Positions 32,084-41,526 of a stretch of DNA of 64,000 nucleotides are shown here, one piece after another. The position numbers and the translations under genes are program-made. The notes under the pieces were generated by a model that ran no database searches, was not told the origin of the DNA, and worked only from the letters and a program-made list of their open reading frames with translations. How positions within the stretch are numbered: the stretch's first letter is position 1; each line of letters opens with the position of its first letter. The stretch comes from DMER64 sp964600385 (GTDB lineage: Bacteria; Bacteroidota; Bacteroidia; Bacteroidales; UBA932): contig CAZRJC010000001.1 in assembly GCA_964600385.1 (NCBI GenBank), positions 124,001-188,000 on the forward strand, in the 5' to 3' direction.

Positions 32084-35000
32084 ATGTCAGAAAACCAAGG
32101 TATAAGAATTAGCAAAGTCGTAAAGGAATTTAACATTGGGATTGGAACTCTTACCGAATTTCTGAAAAAGAAAGGCATAGAAGTGGATGCATCACCCAAC
32201 AGCAAGATTTCTGCCGAAGCTTATGCCCTTGTTGAAAAAGAATTCGACAAGGAGCTGTTGCTTAAAGAGCAGTCAAAAAAGATTATTCTGAAAGTGAAAG
32301 ACATTTCATCTCCTTCAGATGAAGACATTAATGAACCGGCGGTTAACCTGACATCTCAACCTTCTTTACAACCCAAACCTGTTCAGGCACCAAAGCCTGT
32401 CCAGTCTCCCAAACCGGTATCAGAGCCTGCTCCGGTTCCGACGCCAGCTCCTGTACCTGTTCAAGCTAAGGCTCCTGTTCAAGCTTCTGTTCAAACACCA
32501 CCGGTTCAGACTCCGGTTCAGACTACTGCACAAGCGGCTTCCCCAACTCCTGCAAAGACTCCGGTTCCCGCTCCGGCACCGGAAACAGCACCCGTTCAAA
32601 AACCGGCAGAACCGGATGTTACCATGAAAAAAACAGAAGAGGCACCTGTACCTTCACCTGAAAAGATTACAGTACCAACTCCCGAAATTCCTGGACCTGC
32701 AACGAAACAGGAAATTTCTCAACAAGCACCTCAGGGTGCAAAACCCGCTGCTTCGGACAATGAAACAGGAGGCCCTACCGTGCTTGGACAAATTGATCTG
32801 AGCCGTTTTTCAAAACCTCAGGCGAAAAAACCGGAACAAAAACATGAAAAACAGGCTTTTCAGGGACAACAGTCAAGGACCGGGCATAAGCCCGGACCGG
32901 TAGCAGAACCAAAAGTCGAGCCCAAGGCAGAACCCGAAGCCAAACCGGAACCGAGGCCGGAACCTCAGCATATTGAAACTGAAGTGGAAAAACTTGCCGG
33001 TCCCAAGATTACCGGACAAATTGACTTGTCTCGTTTCGATAAGAAAAAACCGACAACTGACGATAAGAATAAACAACAAGATAAACAGAAGGGCAAACGC
33101 GAACGGATCCAGAAGCCCCAACGTGAGCGGGTAGACGTTAACAAGGTCACTCCAAAACAACGAAACGACAACAATGTCAAAGCCGGACCCCGTACACACG
33201 GAAAAGACCGCTTCAAACCCATACGCGTAGAAGTAGACGAAGACGCCATACAAAAGCAAATAAAAGAGACTTATGCACGTATGACGGAAGGCAAGGGCAA
33301 AACAAAAGGATCCAAGCACCGTCGTGAAAAAAGAGATATTTTCACCCAGCGTATGGCAGAAGAGCAGGAACGCAGGGAGATGGAGAGCAATGTACTAAGG
33401 GTCACCGAATTCGTTACTGTTAACGAATTGGCTACACTTATGAATGTTCCTGTAGTGAAGGTTATCGAAGCCTGCATGAATCTTGGTTTGATGGTCTCCA
33501 TTAACCAAAGGCTCGATGCCGAAGCCATGGTTCTGGTTGCCGAGGAATTCGGATTCCAGGTGGAATTTGTTACAGCAGACCTGCAAGATCACATTCAGGA
33601 GGAAGAAGACAAACCCGCAGAACTATGCGAACGCCCGCCTATTGTAACAGTCATGGGGCACGTCGATCATGGGAAAACCTCTCTGCTTGACCACATAAGA
33701 AGTGCCAACGTAATTGCCGGTGAAGCCGGGGGCATAACCCAACATATTGGAGCTTACAGTGTAAAACTCGACAACGGCAGGCTTATCACTTTTCTCGATA
33801 CACCAGGACACGAAGCGTTTACGGCCATGCGTGCCCGTGGAGCAAAGGTAACAGACCTCTCCATTATCATTGTTGCTGCCGATGACGCCATTATGCCACA
33901 AACCATAGAAGCCATTAACCACTCAACTGCGGCCGGTGTCCCAATGATTTTTGCCATTAATAAAATTGATAAACCCGGGGCCAATCCCGAAAAGATACGC
34001 GAACAGCTGGCCAACATGAATATCCTGGTTGAAGATTGGGGCGGAAAATACCAATGCCAGGAAATATCTGCCAAGAAAGGCACCAATGTAGACAAGTTGC
34101 TCGAAAAGATTCTGCTGGAAGCAGATCTTCTTGAACTAAAGGCGAACCCAAATAAAAGAGCCTCAGGCTCCATTATTGAATCTTCTCTTGATAAGGGACG
34201 CGGTTACCTCGCAACTATTCTGGTCCAAAACGGCACACTTCATATAGGCGATGTTCTTTTGAGCGGCTCTAATAGCGGAAAAGTACGTGCCATGTTCAAT
34301 GAACGCGGTCAGAAGATCCAGGTGGCCGGTCCGGCAACACCTGTATCCGTACTGGGTCTGAACGGAGCTCCTGCTGCCGGAGAGTTATTCAACGTCATGG
34401 AAGATGAAAAAGAAGCCCGTGATCTGGCAGCAAAACGTGAACAGTTAATGCGCATCCAGGGCCTGCGGACACAAAAGCACATTACACTCGAAGAGATTGG
34501 CCGACGTATCGCTGTAGGCAACTTCCAGGAACTGAACATCATAGTAAAAGCCGACGTAGACGGATCCATTGAGGCTTTGTCCGATTCGCTTATTAAACTT
34601 TCAACCGAAGAGGTTCAGGTTAATGTGATTCATAAAGCCGTAGGAGGTATCTCTGAATCTGATGTACTGCTGGCTACCGCTTCGAATGCCATTATTATCG
34701 GATTCCAGGTAAGGCCTTCTTCATCTGCCCGTAAACTGGCAGAAAAAGAAGAAATAGAAATCCGGCTTTACTCCATTATCTACGATGCCATTGAAGAAGT
34801 CAAGAGCGGTATTGAGGGGATGCTTGCACCGGAAGAAAAAGAAGAAGTCACCTCTACAGTGGAAGTTCGTGAGACATTCAAGATTTCGAAGGTGGGTACC
34901 ATTGCCGGATGTATGGTTAAGGAAGGTAAGATTATCCGTAATGCCAAAGTACGAGTAATTCGCGATGGCATTGTCGTATATACAGGTACGCTGGGATCCC

Positions 35001-35137
35001 TTAAGCGCTTTAAGGACGATGTAAAAGAAGTACAGGCCGGTTATGACTGCGGTCTGAACATAGACGGCTTCAACGACATAAAAAATGGCGACATCATTGA
35101 ATCGTACAACATTGTGGAAATAAAACGCAAGCTTTAA
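32084..35137 (+). CDS. infB: Translation initiation factor IF-2
   Basis: 1017 residues. A short N-terminal IF2-N motif (ISKVVKEFNIGIGTL) is followed by a long low-complexity linker (about 85-430) of Pro/Ala/Gln/Val repeats such as PVQTPVQT and two copies of a TGQIDLSRF-like segment. A second IF2-N domain (about 445-495) leads into the GTPase with GHVDHGKTS (about 523) and NKID (about 626), then the C-terminal domains that bind fMet-tRNA. Convergent with the BT_3928-like gene, 3 nt apart. Interestingly the initiator tRNA gene is also in this window. Confidence 0.97.
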   Translation: MSENQGIRISKVVKEFNIGIGTLTEFLKKKGIEVDASPNSKISAEAYALVEKEFDKELLLKEQSKKIILKVKDISSPSDEDINEPAVNLTSQPSLQPKPVQAPKPVQSPKPVSEPAPVPTPAPVPVQAKAPVQASVQTPPVQTPVQTTAQAASPTPAKTPVPAPAPETAPVQKPAEPDVTMKKTEEAPVPSPEKITVPTPEIPGPATKQEISQQAPQGAKPAASDNETGGPTVLGQIDLSRFSKPQAKKPEQKHEKQAFQGQQSRTGHKPGPVAEPKVEPKAEPEAKPEPRPEPQHIETEVEKLAGPKITGQIDLSRFDKKKPTTDDKNKQQDKQKGKRERIQKPQRERVDVNKVTPKQRNDNNVKAGPRTHGKDRFKPIRVEVDEDAIQKQIKETYARMTEGKGKTKGSKHRREKRDIFTQRMAEEQERREMESNVLRVTEFVTVNELATLMNVPVVKVIEACMNLGLMVSINQRLDAEAMVLVAEEFGFQVEFVTADLQDHIQEEEDKPAELCERPPIVTVMGHVDHGKTSLLDHIRSANVIAGEAGGITQHIGAYSVKLDNGRLITFLDTPGHEAFTAMRARGAKVTDLSIIIVAADDAIMPQTIEAINHSTAAGVPMIFAINKIDKPGANPEKIREQLANMNILVEDWGGKYQCQEISAKKGTNVDKLLEKILLEADLLELKANPNKRASGSIIESSLDKGRGYLATILVQNGTLHIGDVLLSGSNSGKVRAMFNERGQKIQVAGPATPVSVLGLNGAPAAGELFNVMEDEKEARDLAAKREQLMRIQGLRTQKHITLEEIGRRIAVGNFQELNIIVKADVDGSIEALSDSLIKLSTEEVQVNVIHKAVGGISESDVLLATASNAIIIGFQVRPSSSARKLAEKEEIEIRLYSIIYDAIEEVKSGIEGMLAPEEKEEVTSTVEVRETFKISKVGTIAGCMVKEGKIIRNAKVRVIRDGIVVYTGTLGSLKRFKDDVKEVQAGYDCGLNIDGFNDIKNGDIIESYNIVEIKRKL

Positions 35138-35140
35138 TAA

Positions 35141-36370
35141 TCAGATATGTCTGCGGCTAAACCAGAAACCTTTACGCAGCAGAAAGATCACCAAAAATAC
35201 TGCCACGGCTAGTATTTCTATTCTTAGCCTGTTATGGATCCGGGATTGGGCAACAACCAGTTCCGGATCCGTATTTATATGACGGTTCCATTCTTCGGAC
35301 GAAGGAAAATCCCTCCAGGCATATTTGGCATTTACCACACCTTGCTGTAATACCATAAGCCCTGGCGTAGAGCGGATCATTGTCAAAAGAGTCTTGCTGT
35401 CGGCATAATAAACGGGCATCTGAAGACCTGTCTGTTCAAGAGCGTCAAGTATAACAGATGGAGCGACCGCACTAATGGCATAGTAGGGTCTTTCTTCGTT
35501 GATACACTCCGCTATAAGCGGTTTTAACGGGTCTAGTATTTTATTGTTCAGATGCTGCTCTGTGGTCACCAAAAGCACCAGAGCTGCCGGCTTGATAGCC
35601 AGAAGCGAATCACCCACATTCCTGCCCTCAGCATCCCTGACAGTAAAATCGGTTATTTTGTGACGTATACCCGATGATATTTCCCTGGTACGTGAATCTA
35701 CAAAAGTCCAGGTACTGTCCGGAAGATTATCTACAGAAAACACAGCTTCACGGCCGTTCTTACTGTAAACCAGCTCGGTCTCAAATGAAATTCCAGGATC
35801 GTTTCTGGCGTTATCTAGCATTTCAGCCACATTATTTCCTGCCCTGAAAGCCATGAATTCAATCAAAGGCAGATGACGGTAACTATAGAACGAAATTCCG
35901 GCCGCAAACAGGGCAAAAAGTGCAGCGACCAGATATTCTACCCATTCACGTGCCAGCGGAGCCGTTCTGTTTCGTCCAATAAACAGGAAAAGAGTAAAAG
36001 GCCAGAAAATTATGTTCTTTATAAATGTTTCCCAATTGGATAATTTTATGGCTTCCCCGAAACATCCGCAATCGCTTACCGGATTGAACAAAGCAAGGAA
36101 CAATGTGAGAACAGTGAAAAAACTCATTAAAAGAAACGTTCCCCAGGCTGTAAGGTTCTTTCTGAAATCAAGCAAAAGCATTACTCCCAGTAGAAACTCA
36201 AGCGTAGAAAGCATGACTCCCGAGACCAAACCAAAAGATCCGGGAAAATGCAATCCAAACGCTTTGAAGTATTCAGAAAAAATCAGACCGGTTCCAACAG
36301 GATCCACAGCTTTGACAAAACCGGAGAATACAAAAAGCAATCCAATGATCAAACAGGATATTCTTCTCAT
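35141..36370 (-). CDS. DoxX/MauE-like membrane protein, BT_3928-like
   Basis: 409 residues. Four membrane helices in the first 160 residues resemble the DoxX/MauE fold, with CGCFGEAIKL (C101, C103) between helices, a motif known from MauE-like proteins. A fifth and a final C-terminal helix flank a soluble periplasmic region (about 165-380) without the CxxC of thioredoxins. Bacteroides homologues are called BT_3928 family. The role may be in redox or protein maturation in the envelope; this is inference. It overlaps tmk by 4 nt. Confidence 0.82.
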   Translation of the reverse strand: MRRISCLIIGLLFVFSGFVKAVDPVGTGLIFSEYFKAFGLHFPGSFGLVSGVMLSTLEFLLGVMLLLDFRKNLTAWGTFLLMSFFTVLTLFLALFNPVSDCGCFGEAIKLSNWETFIKNIIFWPFTLFLFIGRNRTAPLAREWVEYLVAALFALFAAGISFYSYRHLPLIEFMAFRAGNNVAEMLDNARNDPGISFETELVYSKNGREAVFSVDNLPDSTWTFVDSRTREISSGIRHKITDFTVRDAEGRNVGDSLLAIKPAALVLLVTTEQHLNNKILDPLKPLIAECINEERPYYAISAVAPSVILDALEQTGLQMPVYYADSKTLLTMIRSTPGLMVLQQGVVNAKYAWRDFPSSEEWNRHINTDPELVVAQSRIHNRLRIEILAVAVFLVIFLLRKGFWFSRRHI

Positions 36371-37035
36371 TTTACATAAACAATTATCCGTTCAAAAATC
36401 TCCTCCCACGAAGCCATGTCTCCACGTTCATTGGCACAGGACACAACCCTGAAAGAATCATCCCTGGCAGCCTGGTCCAGGTAAACTTCCCTTACCGTTG
36501 CCTGGAACTGGACAGAGGCCTCGTGAATATCTTTTTTGCCTTTAAGGTAACTTCTGTCCTCTCCTTTTCTTTCTTCTCTTAGCTTGGATTTAACAAAAGA
36601 AATAGGCACATCCAGAAACAGATTTACATCGGGTCTGGGCAGCTTGAAATAATTGAATTCCATATTGAGAATCCAGTCCCTCAGTTTATTTCTCTCCGAC
36701 AGATTTTTAATTTTAGCCCCCTGAAAGGCAATGTTGGAATAAACGTAACGATCCAGCAGGACAACAGAACCTTTGTCCAGCCATTCCTTTATAGTGGAAG
36801 ACAATTGGGACCTGTTCCCGGCAAACAGCAAGGCTACAAGGTAAGGATCCACCGTGTCTATGGGGCCGCAATCTCCCCTTAAAAAACGGGCTATCAGTTC
36901 ACCATAAACGGGAGTCTCATACTGTGGAAAATGCATGAAACGTACATCACGGTCAAGCTTTTTATAATAAGCCTCCAGTGCTTTCAGCTGGGTGGATTTG
37001 CCGGCTCCATCCAAACCTTCCAAAACTATAAACAT
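36367..37035 (-). CDS. tmk: Thymidylate kinase
   Basis: 222 residues. P-loop EGLDGAGKST (6-15), a DRYVYSNIAFQG segment (about 95-106) and LID region with basic residues (LREERKGEDRSYL). It phosphorylates dTMP to dTDP. The ATG at 37035 is preceded by TAAATTTG with only 4 nt between, suggesting a leaderless mRNA. Divergent from folP, 53 bp between starts. Slightly longer than typical Tmk (205-215). Confidence 0.93.
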   Translation of the reverse strand: MFIVLEGLDGAGKSTQLKALEAYYKKLDRDVRFMHFPQYETPVYGELIARFLRGDCGPIDTVDPYLVALLFAGNRSQLSSTIKEWLDKGSVVLLDRYVYSNIAFQGAKIKNLSERNKLRDWILNMEFNYFKLPRPDVNLFLDVPISFVKSKLREERKGEDRSYLKGKKDIHEASVQFQATVREVYLDQAARDDSFRVVSCANERGDMASWEEIFERIIVYVK

Positions 37036-37039
37036 ATAG

Positions 37040-37047
37040 CAAATTTA
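37040..37047 (-). promoter_or_regulatory. -7 box of tmk
   Basis: Minus-strand TAAATTTG, then CTAT, then ATG. Start predicted at the A of the ATG or one base before it. No -33 TTTG at the right distance. Confidence 0.5.
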
Positions 37048-37077
37048 CACGATAATCTCTGATTTACGTATTTTACT

Positions 37078-37085
37078 TATTTTTG
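37078..37085 (+). promoter_or_regulatory. -7 box of folP
   Basis: TATTTTTG, then TCT, then the ATG at 37089. Start predicted at the A of the ATG. A -33 TTTG is not evident. Confidence 0.5.
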
Positions 37086-37088
37086 TCT

Positions 37089-37880
37089 ATGATTTTTCAG
37101 GAACCCATTGTAATGGGCATAGTGAATTGCACACCGGATTCATTTTATGCTGCGAGCCGGTCCGATTCTCCCCTGCAGACCGTTCAAAAGATAAGGATTG
37201 CCCTGGAGGAAGGGGCAGAAATTATTGACATCGGGGGCTGTTCCACCCGCCCCGGGGCTGAAATGCCTTCTTGTGAAGAGGAATGGGCCAGACTGGAACC
37301 CTCTCTGAAAGCCATCCCGGAATATTTTCCCGGTCTCCGCCTTTCCATTGACACTTTCAGACCTCAAATTATTGAAAGAGTTTACCGGATAATCGGGTCT
37401 TTCTGGGTGAATGACATAACAGCAGGATCTTTCGATAAAGAAATGGTTCCGCTGGTGGCACAACTCGGATTGCCCTGGATAGCCATGCACCAGGTCCCAT
37501 ATGAAGGGCCGGCCGGTGTAAAGCGCTTTTTCCTGGAGAAATGCGAAGAGGCAGAAAAGGCGGGCATAAAGGATCTTGTACTGGACCCCGGGTTTGGTTT
37601 TAACAAGACCATGGAACAACATTATGAACTCATGGAACACCTTCCGGAAACAATACCTGTCAATGACCGGGGTGAGCCATTAGCTCCCCTTCTAGTGGGC
37701 ATATCCAGGAAAAGAATGACTTATCTTCCTTTGGGCCTGACCCCTGACCAGGCACTCTTGAGCACTACAGCCCTGCATCTTCATATGCTCTATAAAGGGG
37801 CGGGAATATTGCGTGTACACGATGTGGCACCCGCCGTGCAGATGGTCAGATTGTACCAAAAAATGCGTATATTTGTTTAG
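37089..37880 (+). CDS. folP: Dihydropteroate synthase
   Basis: 263 residues of a TIM barrel. Motifs: MGIVNCTPDSFY (about 9-20), DIGGCSTRPGAE (about 55-66), a DTF segment and LDPGFGFNKTMEQHYELM (about 165-182). It joins the pterin pyrophosphate with p-aminobenzoate and is the sulfonamide target. I start at the ATG at 37089; a TTG at 37083 lies within the -7 box. The purB promoter lies in its last codons. Confidence 0.95.
   Translation: MIFQEPIVMGIVNCTPDSFYAASRSDSPLQTVQKIRIALEEGAEIIDIGGCSTRPGAEMPSCEEEWARLEPSLKAIPEYFPGLRLSIDTFRPQIIERVYRIIGSFWVNDITAGSFDKEMVPLVAQLGLPWIAMHQVPYEGPAGVKRFFLEKCEEAEKAGIKDLVLDPGFGFNKTMEQHYELMEHLPETIPVNDRGEPLAPLLVGISRKRMTYLPLGLTPDQALLSTTALHLHMLYKGAGILRVHDVAPAVQMVRLYQKMRIFV
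37868..37875 (+). promoter_or_regulatory. -7 box of purB
   Basis: TATATTTG inside the last codons of folP, 27 nt before the purB ATG. It suggests purB can be transcribed apart from folP. Confidence 0.5.
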
Positions 37881-37902
37881 TAAAAAACCTAATTCATATA
37901 TT

Positions 37903-39246
37903 ATGGAATTTAATCCTTTGCTCGCCATTTCGCCTATTGACGGCCGTTATTACGCTCAGACAGCGCAATTAAACGAATACTTTTCAGAATATGCGCTCAT
38001 CCGTTACAGGCTCCAGATAGAGGTTGAGTATTTCATTGCACTTTGCAAGCTGCCTCTTCCCCAACTGAAAGATATCGACTCACGCTGGTATCCCATTTTG
38101 CGTAATGTATACAAGAACTTCAACATTACCGACGCTCAGGTAATAAAAGCCCAGGAAAAGGTTACCAACCATGACGTCAAGTCTGTTGAATACTTCCTGA
38201 AAAATAAAATGAGAGCATTGGGACTTGGTGATTATTGCGAATTCATCCATTTTGGACTGACTTCGCAGGACATCAACAACACGGCCATCCCCTTGAGCCT
38301 TAAGCATGGCATCGAGAAAGTGTATCTGCCCATGCTCAAAAAGATTATTGACATGCTGGGCGACAAAGCACAGGAATGGGGCCCTGTTGCCATGCTGGCC
38401 CACACACACGGCCAGCCGGCCTCGCCTACCCGCCTCGGCAAAGAAATCATGGTCTTCAAAGTCAGGATAGAAGAACAGCTCAAGAGTCTCGAACAGGTAC
38501 CCTTTGCTGCAAAATTCGGTGGCTCCACAGGGAATTTCAACGCTCATCACGTTGCTTATCCCCAGATAGACTGGAATAAATTTGCAGAAAAATTTGTCAA
38601 TAACACGCTGGGCCTTTATCGTTCATATCCCACCACACAGATAGAACATTACGACCACCTTGCTTCTTTGTGCCACAGTCTTAGCCGCATTAACACAATT
38701 TGCATTGACCTGTGCCGGGACATGTGGACCTATATTTCCATGAATTATTTCAAGCAGCATATTAAAGATGAAGAGATAGGTTCTTCAGCCATGCCGCATA
38801 AAGTGAATCCCATTGATTTTGAAAATGCAGAAGGAAACTTTGGAGTAGCCAATGCCGTTTTCGGCCATCTTGCCTCAAAGCTGCCCATTTCGCGTCTGCA
38901 AAGGGACCTTACCGATTCTACTGTAATACGAAATATTGGTGTGCCTCTGGCACACACCCTTCTGGCTTTCAAATCGCTTGAGAAAGGATTTGGCAAGGTG
39001 CTGCTTAACAGAGCTGCCATTGATGCGGATATGGAAGAGAACTGGGCCGTTATCTCGGAAGCCATACAAACCATTCTCCGGAGAGAGAATTACCCAAGAC
39101 CTTACGAGACGCTCAAACAGCTTACCCGTACCAATATGCATATCGATAAAGAATACCTGCACAATTTCATCCGGAATCTGGAAATAAGCGATGAGGTCAA
39201 GAATGAATTGTTAAGCATTACACCTCATAATTATACCGGTAATTAA
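37903..39246 (+). CDS. purB: Adenylosuccinate lyase
   Basis: 447 residues from the ATG at 37903 (MEFNPLLAISPIDGRY); the open frame to 37813 lies in folP. Fumarase/aspartase superfamily: TSQDINNTA (about 120), the catalytic-histidine region HTHGQPASPTRLGKE (about 167-182) and the signature GSSAMPHKVNPIDFEN (about 293-308). It cleaves SAICAR and adenylosuccinate in purine synthesis. It is the E. coli-like long subtype, with LQRDLTDSTVIRNIG. Confidence 0.96.
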   Translation: MEFNPLLAISPIDGRYYAQTAQLNEYFSEYALIRYRLQIEVEYFIALCKLPLPQLKDIDSRWYPILRNVYKNFNITDAQVIKAQEKVTNHDVKSVEYFLKNKMRALGLGDYCEFIHFGLTSQDINNTAIPLSLKHGIEKVYLPMLKKIIDMLGDKAQEWGPVAMLAHTHGQPASPTRLGKEIMVFKVRIEEQLKSLEQVPFAAKFGGSTGNFNAHHVAYPQIDWNKFAEKFVNNTLGLYRSYPTTQIEHYDHLASLCHSLSRINTICIDLCRDMWTYISMNYFKQHIKDEEIGSSAMPHKVNPIDFENAEGNFGVANAVFGHLASKLPISRLQRDLTDSTVIRNIGVPLAHTLLAFKSLEKGFGKVLLNRAAIDADMEENWAVISEAIQTILRRENYPRPYETLKQLTRTNMHIDKEYLHNFIRNLEISDEVKNELLSITPHNYTGN

Positions 39247-39264
39247 TACCCAATTTTCAACCAA

Positions 39265-40503
39265 ATGAAAAAATCAGCTCTCATATTGTTCATTGTTTTA
39301 TTCTGTACCCCGGCTCTTGCTCAGTCCCCCTCTTTCGATCAGTACTTTACATCGGAACGTTTGCGCATTGATCTTGTTTTTACCGGCAATTCAACAACAC
39401 AGGATGCTTTCCTGCAATCCCTGCATAAAGAACCTGTATGGGCCGGTTCCAGAACACAGCTCATAGATCCTTTCGGCTACGGAGAATACTATTATAAAAT
39501 TTTTACACCTGACGGGCAGCTTCTTTTCTCGAAAGGTTTCAATTCTCTTTTCCAGGAATGGCGCACAACAGAAGAGGCCAAACACAGGGACATGGCTTTC
39601 AATTCCTCGGTATGGATGCCTTTCCCGAAAGCACCGGTTCTGTTTGTCATGTACCATCGTATAGCAAAAAAAGGAACTTACGAACCCATACTTGAATTTT
39701 CCATTGATCCCTCCGATGCGTTGATCTCAAACGAAAAACCCGTATACAGCGCCCAAAAACTTCTGGATAACGGTCCTGTTGAGAATAAGGTCGATCTGCT
39801 TTTCGTTGCAGAAGGCTACACACAGGAAGAGATGGATAAATTTCTGGCAGATGCTGCCCGTTTTAGCGGGTATCTTTTCGACTACGAACCATTCAAATCC
39901 CGCAAGAACGATTTCAATATCTGGACCCTTTGCGCGGCATCTGAAGAATCCGGACCTGATATCCCTCAGCAGGACATATGGAAACGTACCTGCATTGGAG
40001 CTGCATTCAATACATTTTATGTAGACCGTTACATGACTGCACCCGATTACCTGCCTTTGGCAAAAACAGTATCCGGAGCTCCTTTCGATGCCATATACGT
40101 GATAGTCAACACCCGGAAATACGGAGGCGGAGGCATTTACAATTATTATGGTCTGAGCATGGCCGATCATCCTACCGTAAAGGAAGTTTTCGTACATGAA
40201 TTTGGTCATAGTTTTGCCGGTCTGGCCGATGAATACTATACATCACAAGTTGCCTATCTGGACATGTACCCACTGGATATTGAACCCTGGGAACCCAATA
40301 TCACTACCAAAGTGGATTTCGAATCCAAATGGCAAGACATGATGGAGGTAGAAGGTGTAGGACTTTTTGAAGGCGGAGGCTACATGGCCAAGGGCGTTTT
40401 CCGTCCGGCCGACGATTGCCGCATGAAAACCAACAATGCTCCCGGATTCTGCCCTGTATGCCAAAGAGCCATAAGCCGTATGATTGACTTCTATTGCCAA
40501 TGA
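39265..40503 (+). CDS. Secreted M64-family metallopeptidase
   Basis: 412 residues with signal peptide (cleavage after ALAQ, about 20). An N-terminal beta domain (about 25-165, peptidase M64 N-type) precedes the catalytic domain with HEFGHSFAGLADEY (H311, E312, H315), the M64 zinc motif; the family includes an IgA protease of Clostridium, and many gut Bacteroidota carry secreted homologues. A conserved CPVCQRA lies close to the C-terminus. It overlaps the HAD gene by 3 nt (ATGA). Substrate not determinable. Confidence 0.9.
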   Translation: MKKSALILFIVLFCTPALAQSPSFDQYFTSERLRIDLVFTGNSTTQDAFLQSLHKEPVWAGSRTQLIDPFGYGEYYYKIFTPDGQLLFSKGFNSLFQEWRTTEEAKHRDMAFNSSVWMPFPKAPVLFVMYHRIAKKGTYEPILEFSIDPSDALISNEKPVYSAQKLLDNGPVENKVDLLFVAEGYTQEEMDKFLADAARFSGYLFDYEPFKSRKNDFNIWTLCAASEESGPDIPQQDIWKRTCIGAAFNTFYVDRYMTAPDYLPLAKTVSGAPFDAIYVIVNTRKYGGGGIYNYYGLSMADHPTVKEVFVHEFGHSFAGLADEYYTSQVAYLDMYPLDIEPWEPNITTKVDFESKWQDMMEVEGVGLFEGGGYMAKGVFRPADDCRMKTNNAPGFCPVCQRAISRMIDFYCQ

Positions 40504-41198
40504 AATACCGCTGTTTTCTGTTCGACCTTGACAACACCCTTTGGGATTTCGACACAAATGCCAGGGACTGTATAACGACTCTGATCCGCTCCCACGGGTT
40601 GGAGTCGTTTGTTACAGATGGTTTTGAATTCTACCGGCGTTACAAAGCCCACAATGAGTTACTCTGGCAACAGTACGAGGCCGGCGGGATTACGCAACAG
40701 ACTTTACGTACGATCCGGTTTGTCCGGACTTTTCAGGAGTTCGGAATTCCCGGTGCCGAGGCCTTGTCGCCCCTGTTCAGCGAAGAATACCTCGATATGA
40801 TGCCTACCCGCACGGCTCTTATGCCTCATGCCATGGAGGTGTTGGAAGACCTGGATAAGAAAGGGTGCCGCATGGCTCTTTTGACTAATGGATTTAAGCA
40901 GGTTCAATACAGCAAAATAAAAAGTAGCGGGCTGGACCGCTTTTTCAACAAAAGAATCTTTATTTCAGAAGAGGTGGGATTCCACAAGCCCAATCCGAAA
41001 ATGTTCATAGCAGCCCTGACGGCAATCAACGGGAAAAAAGAAGAGACATTAATGGTGGGTGACAATTTCGTTAACGATATTGAAGGAGCACAGATTTTTG
41101 GTATTGACCAATATTATTACAATCCTCAACATCTGCCCTGTGACGGGGCGCCTACTTTAACGGGAGACGATCTGAGGGATCTGAAGGCTCTGGCGTGA
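40500..41198 (+). CDS. HAD-family nucleotidase, YjjG type
   Basis: 232 residues from the ATG at 40500, which overlaps the M64 stop (the TTG at 40494 is less likely). HAD motifs: DLDNTLWDFD (about 9-18, catalytic D), LLTNG (about 124), K in GFHKPNPKMF (about 160) and GDNFVNDI (about 185). The FDLDNTLWDF start is characteristic of YjjG-like noncanonical pyrimidine nucleotidases that clean nucleotide pools. Its 3' end overlaps the DivIC-like gene on the opposite strand by 47 nt. Confidence 0.88.
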   Translation: MKYRCFLFDLDNTLWDFDTNARDCITTLIRSHGLESFVTDGFEFYRRYKAHNELLWQQYEAGGITQQTLRTIRFVRTFQEFGIPGAEALSPLFSEEYLDMMPTRTALMPHAMEVLEDLDKKGCRMALLTNGFKQVQYSKIKSSGLDRFFNKRIFISEEVGFHKPNPKMFIAALTAINGKKEETLMVGDNFVNDIEGAQIFGIDQYYYNPQHLPCDGAPTLTGDDLRDLKALA

Positions 41199-41490
41199 CA
41201 ATGAAAACATCTTCGTTTTCTTTATGGAAGTAATAATTCTCACGGGCAAACTTTTCAAGAGAATCCTTGTTTGATTGTATTTCGTTCAGTTTGCTTTCAG
41301 TTTGACGAATTTGTTCTTTATAGTATCTTTGTTGCGATTTGTTTCCGGAATAGTCCTTCAATGCCCCGATCCAACCGACAAGGTTATTGTTGTCAAAGAA
41401 ACAAATCCAGACAATAAAGATCAAACCAGCAATAAAATACTTGTTCCTTATTACCTTAAATAATCTGGTAGATTTGAAACGTTGCCACAT
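41152..41490 (-). CDS. Septum formation initiator (DivIC/FtsB-like)
   Basis: 112 residues from the ATG at 41490 (MWQRFKSTRLFKV); a longer frame to 41532 covers the promoter. One membrane helix (about 19-37), then a coiled coil (about 48-85, with KEQIRQTESKLNEIQSNKDSLEKFARENYY in two parts: QIRQTESKLNEIQ and SLEKFARENYYFHKENE). This is the FtsB/DivIC layout of cell-division proteins. The last 47 nt overlap the HAD gene. Confidence 0.85.
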   Translation of the reverse strand: MWQRFKSTRLFKVIRNKYFIAGLIFIVWICFFDNNNLVGWIGALKDYSGNKSQQRYYKEQIRQTESKLNEIQSNKDSLEKFARENYYFHKENEDVFIVTPEPSDPSDRLPLK

Positions 41491-41506
41491 ACTAATTGAA
41501 ATTTCA

Positions 41507-41514
41507 CAAATATA
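41507..41514 (-). promoter_or_regulatory. -7 box of the DivIC-like gene
   Basis: Minus-strand TATATTTG, 16 nt before the ATG at 41490. The divergent gene at 41527 has only GGTTTTTG (41516-41523), a weaker match lacking TA. Confidence 0.5.
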
Positions 41515-41526
41515 AGGTTTTTGTTT

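Noticed and set aside
32340..32600. Tandem DNA repeat in infB
   Set aside because: It encodes the Pro/Gln/Val linker common in IF-2; imperfect repeats without sign of mobility.
41516..41526. GGTTTTTG ending 3 nt before the ATG at 41527 as another leaderless promoter
   Set aside because: The invariant TA of the -7 box is missing, so I do not count it with the other cases.
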